DNA from: Alishewanella jeotgali KCTC 22429 | GTDB lineage: Bacteria; Pseudomonadota; Gammaproteobacteria; Enterobacterales; Alteromonadaceae | Direction: 5' to 3' | NCBI RefSeq assembly: GCF_000245735.1 | Contig: NZ_AHTH01000039.1 | Coordinates: 62,001-126,000, forward strand | Length of the DNA stretch: 64,000 bases | Part shown: positions 55,921 to 64,000 of the stretch, one piece after another | Layout of the letters: every line of letters starts with the position of its first letter | How positions within the stretch are numbered: position 1 is the first letter of the stretch | Program-made: the position numbers and the translations under genes | Notes under the pieces: model-generated | The model's input: only the letters and a program-made list of their open reading frames with translations | Told to the model about the DNA's origin: nothing | The model's database searches: none

Positions 55921-57024
55921 TTGATTATTTTTCGTTATCTGATTGGTGAAGTCTTTCGCGCTCAGTTAGCTGTCTTTGTTATTCTGACCACCATTATTAT
56001 CAGTCAACGTTTTGTAAAAATCCTGGCTGACGCCTCTGAAGGCGAGATCCCCGGCCAACTGGTACTGAGTATAGTGGCGTTAAAGTTACCGCAGCTGGCG
56101 GTGATTATTCTGCCGCTCAGCGCCTTCCTTGGTATCCTGGTGGCGTACGGTCGTATCTATGCCGACAGTGAGATGACAGTACTTCATGCTACCGGCGTCA
56201 GTGAATGGTATGTCACCCGTTTAACCCTATTGTTATCGGTACTGATGGCGCTGCTGGCCGCCAGCGTTACCCTGTATTTCAGCCCCTGGGCAACCGAACG
56301 CGAATATCAGCTGCTGGAACGCGCCGAATCGGACGCCGGTTTATTTTCGCTGGTACCAGGCCGGTTCCAGCATACTTCGAATGAAAAAGCAGTGATTTTT
56401 GTGCAGGAAGTCAGCCGCTCCGGTAACCAGTTAGCCAAGGTGTTTGTCGCCCAGTCCGTCGAAAAAGACGGCGGCAGCCAACAGGCTATTGTTTATGCCT
56501 CAGGCGGTGCCGTATATGAAGATCCGGAAACCGGAGCGCAGCTAATGACGCTGGAGCAGGGGCGCCGTTATGCTGGTGACGGCCAATCGCCGGCTTATGA
56601 AGTGATCGAATTTGACCGCTATCAAATCCAGATCCGCGAACAGGAAGTCGAGCAGCGGCGACGCAAACTATCCAGTTTAAGTACGCCGGCGCTGTTAAAA
56701 GAAAGCGGTAGTGAGGCGATTGCCGAATGGCATTGGCGGATTGCGATCCCGTTATCAATCCCAATTTTAACGCTGATTGCCGTACCACTGAGTCGGGTGA
56801 ACCCGCGCCAAGGCAAATTTGGCCGGTTATTACCGGCGCTGCTGCTGTACCTGGGCTACTATGCCTTGCTGATTATCGCCCGCTCGGCGCTGGAAGATGG
56901 CAAGATCCCGCCGCAACTGGGCATGTGGTGGTTGCATGCGGCCGGTTTGACGCTGGGGACGGTATTGATCCTGCGTAACCGGGAAGGGGCGCAGAAGATC
57001 CGGGCTTGGGTAGCGGGGCGCTAA
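55921..57024 (+). CDS. lptF: LPS export permease LptF
   Basis: A 367-residue inner-membrane permease of the LptB2FG transporter, which extracts lipopolysaccharide and pushes it to LptC. It has membrane helices at both ends (about 10-125 and 275-360), a central periplasmic jellyroll domain, and the coupling segment YADSEMTVLHATGVSEWYV. The start is a TTG with a G-rich ribosome-binding site (GGGGG) six bases upstream; E. coli LptF also starts with this IIxRYL sequence. lptG follows after one base. Confidence 0.95.
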   Translation: MIIFRYLIGEVFRAQLAVFVILTTIIISQRFVKILADASEGEIPGQLVLSIVALKLPQLAVIILPLSAFLGILVAYGRIYADSEMTVLHATGVSEWYVTRLTLLLSVLMALLAASVTLYFSPWATEREYQLLERAESDAGLFSLVPGRFQHTSNEKAVIFVQEVSRSGNQLAKVFVAQSVEKDGGSQQAIVYASGGAVYEDPETGAQLMTLEQGRRYAGDGQSPAYEVIEFDRYQIQIREQEVEQRRRKLSSLSTPALLKESGSEAIAEWHWRIAIPLSIPILTLIAVPLSRVNPRQGKFGRLLPALLLYLGYYALLIIARSALEDGKIPPQLGMWWLHAAGLTLGTVLILRNREGAQKIRAWVAGR

Positions 57025-57025
57025 G

Positions 57026-58093
57026 ATGATCAGAATACTCGACCTTTATATCGGTAAAACCATTCTTACTACCTCGGCGCTAACCTTAAGCGTATTGCTG
57101 GCGTTATCGGCGATGTTCCGTTTTATTGACCAGATGCGTTCTATCGGCCGCGGCTATTACGATATGGTGCATGCTGCGCTGTTTACGCTGTACAGCGTGC
57201 CGGGCGATGTGGTGATGTTCTTCCCAATGGCGGCGTTAATCGGCGGCCTGATTGGCCTGGGGATCCTGGCCAGCAGCAGCGAGTTGGTGGTGATGCAGGC
57301 TGCTGGCTTATCGCGGCTGAATATTATTAACTCGGTGATGAAGTCGGCTGTACTGATGGTACTGGTAATGATGGCGGTAGCAGAGTGGGGGGCACCGGTG
57401 ACAGACCGCGCTGCGCGCGAGCTCAGAATTAAAGCCATCTCAGACGGTAATGTATTTGCGGCGCGGCAGGGAGTCTGGGCCAAAGACGGCGACAGCTTTG
57501 TGAATATTAAAGAAGTCGACGATCTGGGGAATCTGAAAGAGGTGATTATCTATCAGTTTCAACCGGATCTGGCGCTGGCCCGGGTGGTACGGGCCGAAGC
57601 GGCGCAGTACCTTGATGATGCCTGGCGCTTGCAGCAGGTTACTGAACTGACCTTTAGTGACGAGCGGATTGAGCAACAGCGACTGCCAACCCAGCGCTGG
57701 CGCTCTACGCTGACACCGGACAAGCTCAGTGTGGTGAGTATTAAACCGGAAATGTTATCACTGCGGGGGCTACGCGAATATGTCGATTACCTGCAGCAAA
57801 ATGGTCAGGAAGCCAGCCGTTACCAATTAGCCTATTGGCGGAAAATTCTGCAGCCGGTTACCCTGGCGGCGATGTTGCTACTGGCATTGTCCTTTATCTT
57901 TGGCCCGCTGCGCAGCGTAACCATGGCGGCTCGTGTGCTGTTGGGGATTTTGACCGGCTTTGGCTTTTATATGAGTAACGAAGTATTCGGACCACTGGCG
58001 CTGGTGTATCAATTACCCCCGCTGGCGGGAGCGGCCTTACCCAGCTTACTCTTTATCGGCATTTCGCTGTATTTTATGCGGCGGAAAATCTAG
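57026..58093 (+). CDS. lptG: LPS export permease LptG
   Basis: A 355-residue partner of LptF with the same fold. It starts RILDLYIGKTILTTSALTL, has GLGILASSSELVVMQAAGLSRLNII as the coupling helix, a central jellyroll (about 140-260) and three C-terminal helices ending YFMRRK. One base separates it from lptF. A strong terminator follows within 20 bases. Confidence 0.95.
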   Translation: MIRILDLYIGKTILTTSALTLSVLLALSAMFRFIDQMRSIGRGYYDMVHAALFTLYSVPGDVVMFFPMAALIGGLIGLGILASSSELVVMQAAGLSRLNIINSVMKSAVLMVLVMMAVAEWGAPVTDRAARELRIKAISDGNVFAARQGVWAKDGDSFVNIKEVDDLGNLKEVIIYQFQPDLALARVVRAEAAQYLDDAWRLQQVTELTFSDERIEQQRLPTQRWRSTLTPDKLSVVSIKPEMLSLRGLREYVDYLQQNGQEASRYQLAYWRKILQPVTLAAMLLLALSFIFGPLRSVTMAARVLLGILTGFGFYMSNEVFGPLALVYQLPPLAGAALPSLLFIGISLYFMRRKI

Positions 58094-58112
58094 GGCGCGT
58101 TGATGTTTTAAC

Positions 58113-58136
58113 CAGCCCGCTTTAGCGGGCTGTTTT
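58113..58136 (+). terminator. Terminator of lptFG, overlapping the end of the convergent RDD gene
   Basis: An eight-base perfect stem (CAGCCCGC / GCGGGCTG) with a TTTA loop and four T. The RDD-gene stop codon (TAA, minus strand) is in the loop, so one arm also encodes the last residues of that protein. Confidence 0.9.
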
Positions 58137-58625
58137 ATGTAAATTTAGTACCTTGCTTTGTTCTTTACTCAGGATAATCATCTGACTGTTGGTCAGTTGA
58201 TCCTGCAGCGCCAGCCCCTTGCCCCAACGTAACCAGAGCCAGAAATTGCCAATGCCGCCAAGCGCCAGCAGTGCTCTGGCCAGCGCCTGCGGCGCCGTCA
58301 GCGGTTTACCCGCTTGACTGACCAGCAGTAAACGCCAGGCGCGCATGCCCAGAGTCTGACCGGCTTTGCACCAGAAATAGACATAAAACCCCAGGATCAC
58401 CGCCACCAGATAAGCGAAGTACAGCCACCTGCGCCAGCTGCTGGTAACATAGGCAGCAATATCCTGCTCAGGCAGTAACTGAATAGCGCCACTCCATACC
58501 AGCAGTTGCACCAGCAACATCGCCAGACCAGCGGCCAGCATAATCAGCGCCGTGAGAATTAACACATCATAAATTATTGCGGCCAAACGCCGGGCAAAGC
58601 CGGCGCGGGGGGCATCCTGATACAT
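58122..58625 (-). CDS. RDD-family membrane protein
   Basis: A 167-residue RDD protein: the Arg/Asp-containing first helix (GFARRLAAIIYDVLILTALIML), two more helices, and the C-terminal loop GQTLGMRAWRLLLV typical of the family. Some RDD proteins are implicated in ion exchange; this one has no known role. The ATG at 58625 has AGGAG five bases upstream; a longer GTG start is rejected. Its last codons form part of the lptFG terminator. Confidence 0.87.
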   Translation of the reverse strand: MYQDAPRAGFARRLAAIIYDVLILTALIMLAAGLAMLLVQLLVWSGAIQLLPEQDIAAYVTSSWRRWLYFAYLVAVILGFYVYFWCKAGQTLGMRAWRLLLVSQAGKPLTAPQALARALLALGGIGNFWLWLRWGKGLALQDQLTNSQMIILSKEQSKVLNLHKTAR

Positions 58626-58703
58626 AACTACTCCTGTCACGAATAGCGCTAGTCTAGCATGAGGTCTGGGCAGCGCCCAGTAGCCGGCTTGTGTTCGCCA
58701 CCT

Positions 58704-58746
58704 TGTCCGCGTTGTTATTGGCGGACACCCGGACTGTCCGCGGACA
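58704..58746 (+). promoter_or_regulatory. Candidate upstream activator sites for the ABC operon
   Basis: An inverted pair TGTCCGC-N10-GCGGACA (58704-58727) is followed seven bases later by the perfect 12-base palindrome TGTCCGCGGACA (58735-58746). Both use the same half-site. They lie 55-97 bases upstream of a sigma-54-like promoter, the usual place for an enhancer-binding protein; the NtrC-family regulator at the end of the operon is the likely ligand. Confidence 0.72.
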
Positions 58747-58798
58747 CTTTTTTCTCCGTGAGAAATATAAAAAACACAATAAAAACAGTGTGATAAAT

Positions 58799-58816
58799 TC
58801 TGGCATTAAAGCTGCT
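58799..58816 (+). promoter_or_regulatory. Sigma-54-type promoter of the ABC export operon
   Basis: CTGGCA (-24) and CTGCT (-12), with exactly ten bases between the invariant GG (58802-58803) and GC (58814-58815). The transcript would begin near 58827, about 36 bases before the first ATG. Confidence 0.7.
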
Positions 58817-58862
58817 ATAGCTACTGCAGGTTTTCATTATTATCGTAAAACGGATCTCACAG

Positions 58863-60137
58863 ATGCAGCCAGTAGCCATTCAAAGCACCGCCACCCAGGA
58901 CCGGGTACTTGCCCCCAAGCCATCACGGCAAAAGTATCTGTTATGGACGCTACCAGCCGTCTCGCTGCTGTTGGTTGTTGCCTGGTTATGGCAGCAGAGC
59001 GGCAAGCACGCGAACTTGGTGATCCCGCGGCAGCAGGTGCAAATTGCCACTGTTGAGCGCGGTGATCTGGTGCGGGATATCGCCGCCCAAGGGCGTATCG
59101 TTGCCGCCAATGCGCCGACATTATATAGCCAGGAAGCCGGGCAAATCGCCTTCCTGAAACAGCCGGGCGAATCGGTACAAGCCGGTGAGCTGCTGGCGCG
59201 CATTACCAGCCCGGCATTATTAAGTGAATATCAGCAGCAGCAGGCAGTACTCAGTGCCTTGCAATCCGATGCCGAACGCGCGGCGTTGCAGGCGCGTGAG
59301 CAACAGCTGGATATGGAGCAAATCTTAAATACAGCACAGGTTAATTTGCTGGCGGCGCGGCGTGAGCTGCAGCGGGCGCAGCAGTCGATCGACCTTGGCG
59401 TGATCCGTAAGCTGGATTTTGACGTGGCGCAGGACAGATTAACCCAGGCTGAGCTGGAGTTCGCTCATGCTGAGCGCAAGGTCGCCTTGGCCAGGGACAA
59501 GCTGGCGTTTGAACAAAAATCACGGCAGCAGGACATTCAGCGCCAGAGTCTGGTGGTGGCCGAGCTGTCGCGCAAACTACAGGCACTGGATATTACCGCG
59601 CCGGTCACCGGCCAGTTGGGTAACTGGTTGGTCGAGCAGCAAAGCCATGTGCTGGCTGGCCAGATGCTGCTGACGGTGATTGATTTGTCGCGCTATGAGG
59701 CTGAACTGCAGGTGCCGGAAAGTTACGCCCGTGACCTGCTGCCGGGGATGGCGGTGGAGATCACCGCCGGTAATCAGCAGTTACGCGGTCAAATCAGTTA
59801 TGTCGCACCTGAGGTGCGCAACAATCAGGTCAGTGCCCGGGTACGTTTTGCCGACAACGATGCCCAGAGTTTGCGCCAGAGCCAGCGTCTGACTGCGCGG
59901 GTGATTCTGGAAGAGAAGCAAAATGTGCTGAAAATTCCCCGCGGTGACTTTGTTGCCTCCGGTGGTGGCAAGGTCGCCTATCAGCTGGTGCAGGGACAGG
60001 CGGTAAAAAAACCGGTTGAGCTGGGCACCTTATCGGTACAGTGGGTAGAGATCCTCAGTGGCGCCAGTGAGGGCGAGCAATGGGTGATTTCTAACCTGAG
60101 CGAATTTAAAGATCAGGCACGCGTCAACTTAAATTAA
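58863..60137 (+). CDS. MacA-like periplasmic adaptor of an ABC exporter
   Basis: A 424-residue HlyD/MacA-type protein: a cytoplasmic start, one membrane helix (about 27-45), barrel-sandwich (about 65-105 and 230-270), a long alpha-hairpin coiled coil (about 110-225) and beta-barrel plus membrane-proximal domain. It bridges the inner-membrane ABC pump to an outer-membrane channel, probably TolC. First gene of a five-gene operon under a sigma-54-like promoter. No strong ribosome-binding site is seen. Confidence 0.88.
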   Translation: MQPVAIQSTATQDRVLAPKPSRQKYLLWTLPAVSLLLVVAWLWQQSGKHANLVIPRQQVQIATVERGDLVRDIAAQGRIVAANAPTLYSQEAGQIAFLKQPGESVQAGELLARITSPALLSEYQQQQAVLSALQSDAERAALQAREQQLDMEQILNTAQVNLLAARRELQRAQQSIDLGVIRKLDFDVAQDRLTQAELEFAHAERKVALARDKLAFEQKSRQQDIQRQSLVVAELSRKLQALDITAPVTGQLGNWLVEQQSHVLAGQMLLTVIDLSRYEAELQVPESYARDLLPGMAVEITAGNQQLRGQISYVAPEVRNNQVSARVRFADNDAQSLRQSQRLTARVILEEKQNVLKIPRGDFVASGGGKVAYQLVQGQAVKKPVELGTLSVQWVEILSGASEGEQWVISNLSEFKDQARVNLN

Positions 60138-60151
60138 GCAAGGACAATATC

Positions 60152-60847
60152 ATGATAAGCATCAAAAACTTAAATAAAGCCTTTCGTACTGAGCTGATTG
60201 AAACCCAGGCGCTGCGCGATATTCATTTAAACGTCAGCGAAGGTGAATTTGTCGCCCTGACCGGCCCGTCCGGCTCAGGTAAATCCACACTATTGAATAT
60301 TCTGGGCACCCTGGAAAGCTTTGATAGCGGTGAATACCTGCTCGATGGTCAGGCGGTGCAAGGCTTAACGGACCGCGCTTTGTCGGCACTGCGTAATGAA
60401 AAAATCGGCTTTATTTTTCAGAGCTTTAATTTAATCAAAGATTTCAGCATCTACGACAATATTGAGCTGCCACTGCGTTATCGTGGCTTTAGCAGTGCCG
60501 AGCGTAAACAGCGCGTAGAGCAGGCATTGGAGCGGGTAGGGCTTGCTGGGCGGCGCAGCTATTTACCGGGGCAGTTATCGGGAGGGCAACAGCAGCGCGT
60601 CGCAATTGCCCGGGCTCTTGCCGGTTCCCCCCGCATTTTATTGGCGGACGAACCTACCGGTAACCTGGATTCGTTAATGGCACGGCAGGTGATGGAGCTA
60701 CTGGAGCAGCTTAACCGTGAAGGTTGTACCATTTTAATGGTGACCCATGATCCTGAGCAGGCACGTCGCGCTGGCCGGCATGTGCAAATTGTTGATGGCA
60801 TGCTCAGCGAAGCCACGGTTTATCAGCCGCTGGCTGTCAATCAGTAA
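60152..60847 (+). CDS. ABC exporter ATPase (MacB/LolD type)
   Basis: A 231-residue ATPase with Walker A GPSGSGKST (about 38), Q-loop in FIFQSFNL, signature LSGGQQQR, Walker B ILLADEPTGNLDS and H-loop VTHD. The LADEPTGNLDS segment is typical of the MacB/LolD/FtsE group, which works as mechanotransmission transporters with FtsX-like permeases. It is followed after nine bases by two permease genes. Confidence 0.92.
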   Translation: MISIKNLNKAFRTELIETQALRDIHLNVSEGEFVALTGPSGSGKSTLLNILGTLESFDSGEYLLDGQAVQGLTDRALSALRNEKIGFIFQSFNLIKDFSIYDNIELPLRYRGFSSAERKQRVEQALERVGLAGRRSYLPGQLSGGQQQRVAIARALAGSPRILLADEPTGNLDSLMARQVMELLEQLNREGCTILMVTHDPEQARRAGRHVQIVDGMLSEATVYQPLAVNQ

Positions 60848-60856
60848 GGGGGTCCA

Positions 60857-62164
60857 ATGCAAAACTTTAGCTACTATTTGCGGCTGTCGCTGCACAATAT
60901 CAAACGGGCGCCACTGCCTTATGCGTTGACGCTGATGATTTTAAGTATTGGTCTGGGGGTGTTTTTTAGTAATGCCACCCTGTATTACTGGATGAACCGT
61001 GATCCCCTGTCGGAGCAAAGCCATATGCTGTTTTTTCCACGTATTAACGCGGTGGAACAAGCGTGCGATAGCTGCCTTACTCCGCTCCGGGTGTTAAGTT
61101 ATAAAGATGTGCAAAAGCTGAGTAGCTCGGCTATTCCTTCAGCGCAAGCTGGTATGTTTCAAAGTGGAGGCTATGCTCGCGTACCTAATACGCAGAATGG
61201 CCCAACGCCAGTAACCATCAGAGTGACGCAGCGAGATTTCTTTACGTTGTTTAATGCGCCTTTTTTGCACGGGCAAACCTGGGCAGATAACGAAGCACGG
61301 ATGGAGCTTATTCTGCATTACAATGCGGCGCTAAAGTTTTTTGGCCGCACTGATGTGTTAGGCCAACAATTACTGTTGGATGGCGAGCTATACACCATAG
61401 TGGGGGTGCTGGAAAACTGGCAAATGTTACCTAAGTTGTATGACGTTAATAATGGCCTAGCTATTACCCCGGTAGAAGAGATCTATTTGCCCTGGGAAAC
61501 CGCATACAATTTAGGCATTAAATCCAATAGCACCACGCAAAGCCGAGACTCACGCAATTATAACGAAAACTTTGCCGTTAATGGCCGCGAGGGGGAGTTC
61601 TACCAGGCGCAGTTTTGGGTAAGGCTGGATACCCCAGCGCAGCAAGCCGCTTATCGGCAGTTTATGGATAACCTCGTAGCCAGTGAGAAAGAAGCCGGCC
61701 GCCATCCCCGCCCCAATGGCAATTTGCTGCATAATATGCTGGATATTGCCGAGGCCTTTAATGAGCGCAATCGTCAGTTAGACGCATTTGCAATGGTATC
61801 AGTACTGTTTTTATTGGTGTGTTTGTTTAATGCCAGCCATTTGTCGTTAAACCGCTATATGGCCAGCCAGTTTGAATTTAGCTTACGCCGGGCTTTAGGC
61901 GCTAGTCGTCTGCAATTACAGGGGCAGTTACTCACAGACGTGTTAGTCAATGGTGTCTTAGCTTTTATATTGGCACTGTTGTTTGCGGTGCTGATGTTAT
62001 TGCTGATTAATCAATTACTCCCTGCCACCTCTGCGCTGAATAATTGGCAGCCAGGTTTAATACTGCTGATGTTTGGCGTGGCGTTATTAGCAAGTTATCT
62101 GGTTACCGTTTACCCTGCCTGGCGTGCTTCTTACAGCCCGCTAAATCAGCAATTAAAAGCTTAG
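60857..62164 (+). CDS. FtsX/MacB-like permease 1
   Basis: A 435-residue permease: one N-terminal membrane helix (about 18-42), a large periplasmic MacB-core domain with one close Cys pair (QACDSCL), and three C-terminal helices ending in an FtsX domain (LRRALGASRLQLQGQLLTDVLVNG). Separate ATPase and permeases differ from MacB, where they are fused. Probably pairs with the next permease as a heterodimer. Confidence 0.9.
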   Translation: MQNFSYYLRLSLHNIKRAPLPYALTLMILSIGLGVFFSNATLYYWMNRDPLSEQSHMLFFPRINAVEQACDSCLTPLRVLSYKDVQKLSSSAIPSAQAGMFQSGGYARVPNTQNGPTPVTIRVTQRDFFTLFNAPFLHGQTWADNEARMELILHYNAALKFFGRTDVLGQQLLLDGELYTIVGVLENWQMLPKLYDVNNGLAITPVEEIYLPWETAYNLGIKSNSTTQSRDSRNYNENFAVNGREGEFYQAQFWVRLDTPAQQAAYRQFMDNLVASEKEAGRHPRPNGNLLHNMLDIAEAFNERNRQLDAFAMVSVLFLLVCLFNASHLSLNRYMASQFEFSLRRALGASRLQLQGQLLTDVLVNGVLAFILALLFAVLMLLLINQLLPATSALNNWQPGLILLMFGVALLASYLVTVYPAWRASYSPLNQQLKA

Positions 62165-62174
62165 GGAGTCGCTA

Positions 62175-63356
62175 ATGAGTTTTACATTATTAATCAAGTC
62201 GTTATTGCGCCGTAAAGTCATTACCGCACTGTTGCTGGTGCAGTTGGCATTAACCCTGGCGTTAATTGCCAATAGCGCGGTTTTAGCGTGGCAAGCCCGG
62301 CAATTAGCGAATCAGCCAACAGGGTTAACCTTAAGCAATTTACTAAGGGTGCCAATTAAGCCCACCTTGCCTGAGCTGCGCAGCCAACCGGCACTTGGAG
62401 ATTTAATGGAGCGACAATTAAGCGCTATCCGCGCTGTGCCAGGCGTGGTATCGGCCAGTTGGATGAATCAAACGCCACTGTTATTCGGTGGCATGAACGG
62501 CAATATCTTTGTGATAGATAAACAAGATACCACTAACATTGGTATGGTGCCTTATCAGCTGGGGAGCGTCAGTATGCGCGAGACCTTAGGTTTAACGCTG
62601 CTGCAAGGTCGCTGGTTGGAAGAGACCGATGTTGATACTGAGGTTATTGTGCTGAGTGAACAGTTGTCGAAACAATTGTTTCCCGACGGCGAAGTGCTGG
62701 GGCAGCAAACCAGTGCTGGCAGGGTAATAGGGGTAGTTAGCGATGTACTTACCCAGCGTTACGCTGATCATCAAAACTACGCCATTTACTTGCCGTGGAA
62801 TATGCAGAGTGCCGATTATGGTTATCAGTTGTTGGTAAAAATCGAGCCAGGCCAGCTTGATAGGGTACGCGAGCAATTACCCGCAGTATTAAAAGCAGTT
62901 GAGTTGGAAGTAGATATTGGTACCTTGCAAAGTTTTGCTGAATTGCACCGGACCTTGTTTCGTAGCGAAACCGGCCTGGCAGCTTTACTGGCAGTGCTTA
63001 GTGGCTTAATGCTATTGGTAGCAATGATATCAGCCTATAGCCATGCGCTGTTTCATGGGGTACAGCAGCAAAAAGAAATTGGCATTAAACGGGCACTGGG
63101 TGCCAGCCGGCCGCGGATTATGCTGGAGGTATTAACGGAGAGCTGGCTGACTACGCTAACCGGCGCGGCGGCTGGTGTGCTGTTAGCGCTATTACTGCAA
63201 CAACAGCTATCTAAGGTACTGAGTATGCCAGCGCTGCCGTGGTATCTGTTGCCATTGACGGTGCTGTTGTTACTACTTTGTGTCAGTTTGGCAACATGGT
63301 ATCCTGCGCGTCTGGCAACCCGGGTCTCTCCGGCTACGGCAACCAAGACCTTATAA
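62175..63356 (+). CDS. FtsX/MacB-like permease 2
   Basis: A 393-residue permease with the same layout as its upstream neighbour but a smaller periplasmic domain: N-terminal helix (about 15-40), core domain, and three C-terminal helices with KRALGASRPRIMLEVLTESWLTT. The two are diverged. It ends three bases before the regulator gene. Confidence 0.9.
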   Translation: MSFTLLIKSLLRRKVITALLLVQLALTLALIANSAVLAWQARQLANQPTGLTLSNLLRVPIKPTLPELRSQPALGDLMERQLSAIRAVPGVVSASWMNQTPLLFGGMNGNIFVIDKQDTTNIGMVPYQLGSVSMRETLGLTLLQGRWLEETDVDTEVIVLSEQLSKQLFPDGEVLGQQTSAGRVIGVVSDVLTQRYADHQNYAIYLPWNMQSADYGYQLLVKIEPGQLDRVREQLPAVLKAVELEVDIGTLQSFAELHRTLFRSETGLAALLAVLSGLMLLVAMISAYSHALFHGVQQQKEIGIKRALGASRPRIMLEVLTESWLTTLTGAAAGVLLALLLQQQLSKVLSMPALPWYLLPLTVLLLLLCVSLATWYPARLATRVSPATATKTL

Positions 63357-63359
63357 TAA

Positions 63360-64000
63360 ATGATAAAAATACTGGTACTTGACGATAATCCCGCTATTGG
63401 CGGCGCCCTGCAAACGCTGTTTAGCCTGCACGGCTATCAGGTATTGCTGGCGGCAACACCGGCTGAAGCGCTGACGCTATTAGCCAGTGCCAAACCAGAC
63501 TTACTGCTGCAGGATATGAATTTTGCCGCCGGCGTCAGTGATGGCGAACAGGGACGGGCGTTGTTTTATCAGATCCGCCAGCAGTTTCCGGCGCTACCTA
63601 TTATTCTGATGACTTCCTGGACCCAGCTCAGTATGGTGGTGGAGCTGATAAAAGCCGGTGCGGTGGACTATATCGCCAAGCCCTGGGATGACCAGCGTCT
63701 GTTGCTGACTGTTGCTAATGCCGTCAGGCTGGCGCAACTGCAGCAGCAACAGCAACTGGCGCAGCAACAACAGCAAAGCCTGTTTGCCGGTAAAGATCTC
63801 TGTGGTTTGGTGTTTGCCAGCCGCCAGATGCAACAGCTGCTGCAAATGACGCTGCAACTGGCGCCGTCACAAGCGGCGGTACTGATCACCGGCCCGAATG
63901 GTGCCGGCAAAGAGGGTATCGCCAGCGTGCTGCATGCCAATTCCAGTCGCAGTAAACAGCCATTTCTGAAGGTCAATATGGGCGCGCTGCCAGCGGAGCT
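63360..64000 (+). CDS. NtrC-family sigma-54 response regulator (cut by the window end)
   Basis: At least 213 residues. The receiver domain has the DD pair in LVLDDNPA, the phospho-acceptor Asp in LLLQDMNF, Thr/Ser in LMTSW and Lys in IAKPW. A Gln-rich linker (LQQQQQLAQQQQQ) leads into an AAA+ sigma-54-interaction domain with a Walker A variant GPNGAGKEG instead of the usual GESGTGKE. The DNA-binding end and GAFTGA loop are beyond the window. It starts three bases after permease 2 and probably activates the sigma-54-like promoter at the head of its own operon. A partner kinase may follow. Confidence 0.9.
   Translation, partial: MIKILVLDDNPAIGGALQTLFSLHGYQVLLAATPAEALTLLASAKPDLLLQDMNFAAGVSDGEQGRALFYQIRQQFPALPIILMTSWTQLSMVVELIKAGAVDYIAKPWDDQRLLLTVANAVRLAQLQQQQQLAQQQQQSLFAGKDLCGLVFASRQMQQLLQMTLQLAPSQAAVLITGPNGAGKEGIASVLHANSSRSKQPFLKVNMGALPAE

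Noticed and set aside
58691-59056. A 121-codon plus-strand frame starting before the adaptor gene
   Set aside because: It spans the palindromes and the sigma-54-like promoter, then runs out of frame into the well-supported adaptor gene.
63594-63976. Minus-strand frames rich in Leu, Cys or Gln
   Set aside because: They are antisense to the Gln-rich linker of the NtrC-family regulator, which reads as a coherent receiver plus AAA+ protein.
1-64000. tRNA, rRNA, CRISPR arrays, insertion sequences, prophage or integrase genes
   Set aside because: None was found on reading both strands: no cloverleaf-like or regularly spaced repeat blocks, and no transposase or integrase motifs in any frame.

Overview
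The window is a compact gammaproteobacterial chromosome segment. Its housekeeping order (tolC, nudF, yqiB, cpdA, yqiA, parE, parC, plsC, and pepA-holC-valS beside lptF-lptG) matches that known from Enterobacteria and their marine relatives. The Gln/Leu-rich proteins, the GspAB pair, LytTR regulators and a long-form CusA suggest an aquatic Alteromonadales/Chromatiaceae genus such as Rheinheimera, Alishewanella or Arsukibacterium. That genus guess is inference. I saw no rRNA, tRNA, insertion sequence, phage gene or CRISPR array.

Layout. 1-3000: start of cca, the divergent gspA-gspB pair and a degenerate HD-GYP gene. 3085-7511: putA with a divergent Lrp-family regulator. 7521-12503: an SH3-domain envelope protein, ygiF-glnE, and a TcpQ-like protein behind an LpxL-type acyltransferase. 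13561-24200: tolC, then a long plus-strand run nudF-yqiB-cpdA-yqiA-parE-(TPR protein)-parC-plsC-rraB. 24270-31241: a lipoprotein, a LytSR-type two-component system coupled to a secreted serine hydrolase that is split by a frameshift at A9, and two envelope proteins of unknown role. 31447-44638: an amidase followed by a copper/metal island (ZntR-like MerR regulator, Cu+-type P-ATPase, CopCD with small partners, CusBA). 44734-49043: an acyltransferase with a divergent membrane LytTR regulator, an unknown duplicated-domain protein and MarC. 49092-55706: nhaC behind a long structured leader, and the pepA-holC-valS operon. 55921-58625: lptF-lptG and an RDD protein. 58863-64000: a MacAB-like ABC export operon ending in an NtrC-family regulator that runs off the window.

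How the genes work together. The envelope is a recurring theme: lipid A acylation, LPS transport (LptFG), phospholipid synthesis (PlsC), TolC and type II secretion assembly (GspAB). The metal island combines cytosolic Cu+ export, periplasmic copper handling and RND efflux, with TolC available elsewhere in the window as a possible outer-membrane channel.

Regulatory DNA worth a second look: two near-identical MerR-type operators facing apart at 33479-33566; a sigma-54 promoter with upstream TGTCCGC/GCGGACA sites before the ABC operon; a 200-nt hairpin-rich nhaC leader ending in a terminator-like hairpin; a plsC ribosome-binding site inside a 10-bp hairpin; and a dnaX-like A AAA AAG slippery site between a signal-peptide-bearing repeat protein and its serine-hydrolase domain.
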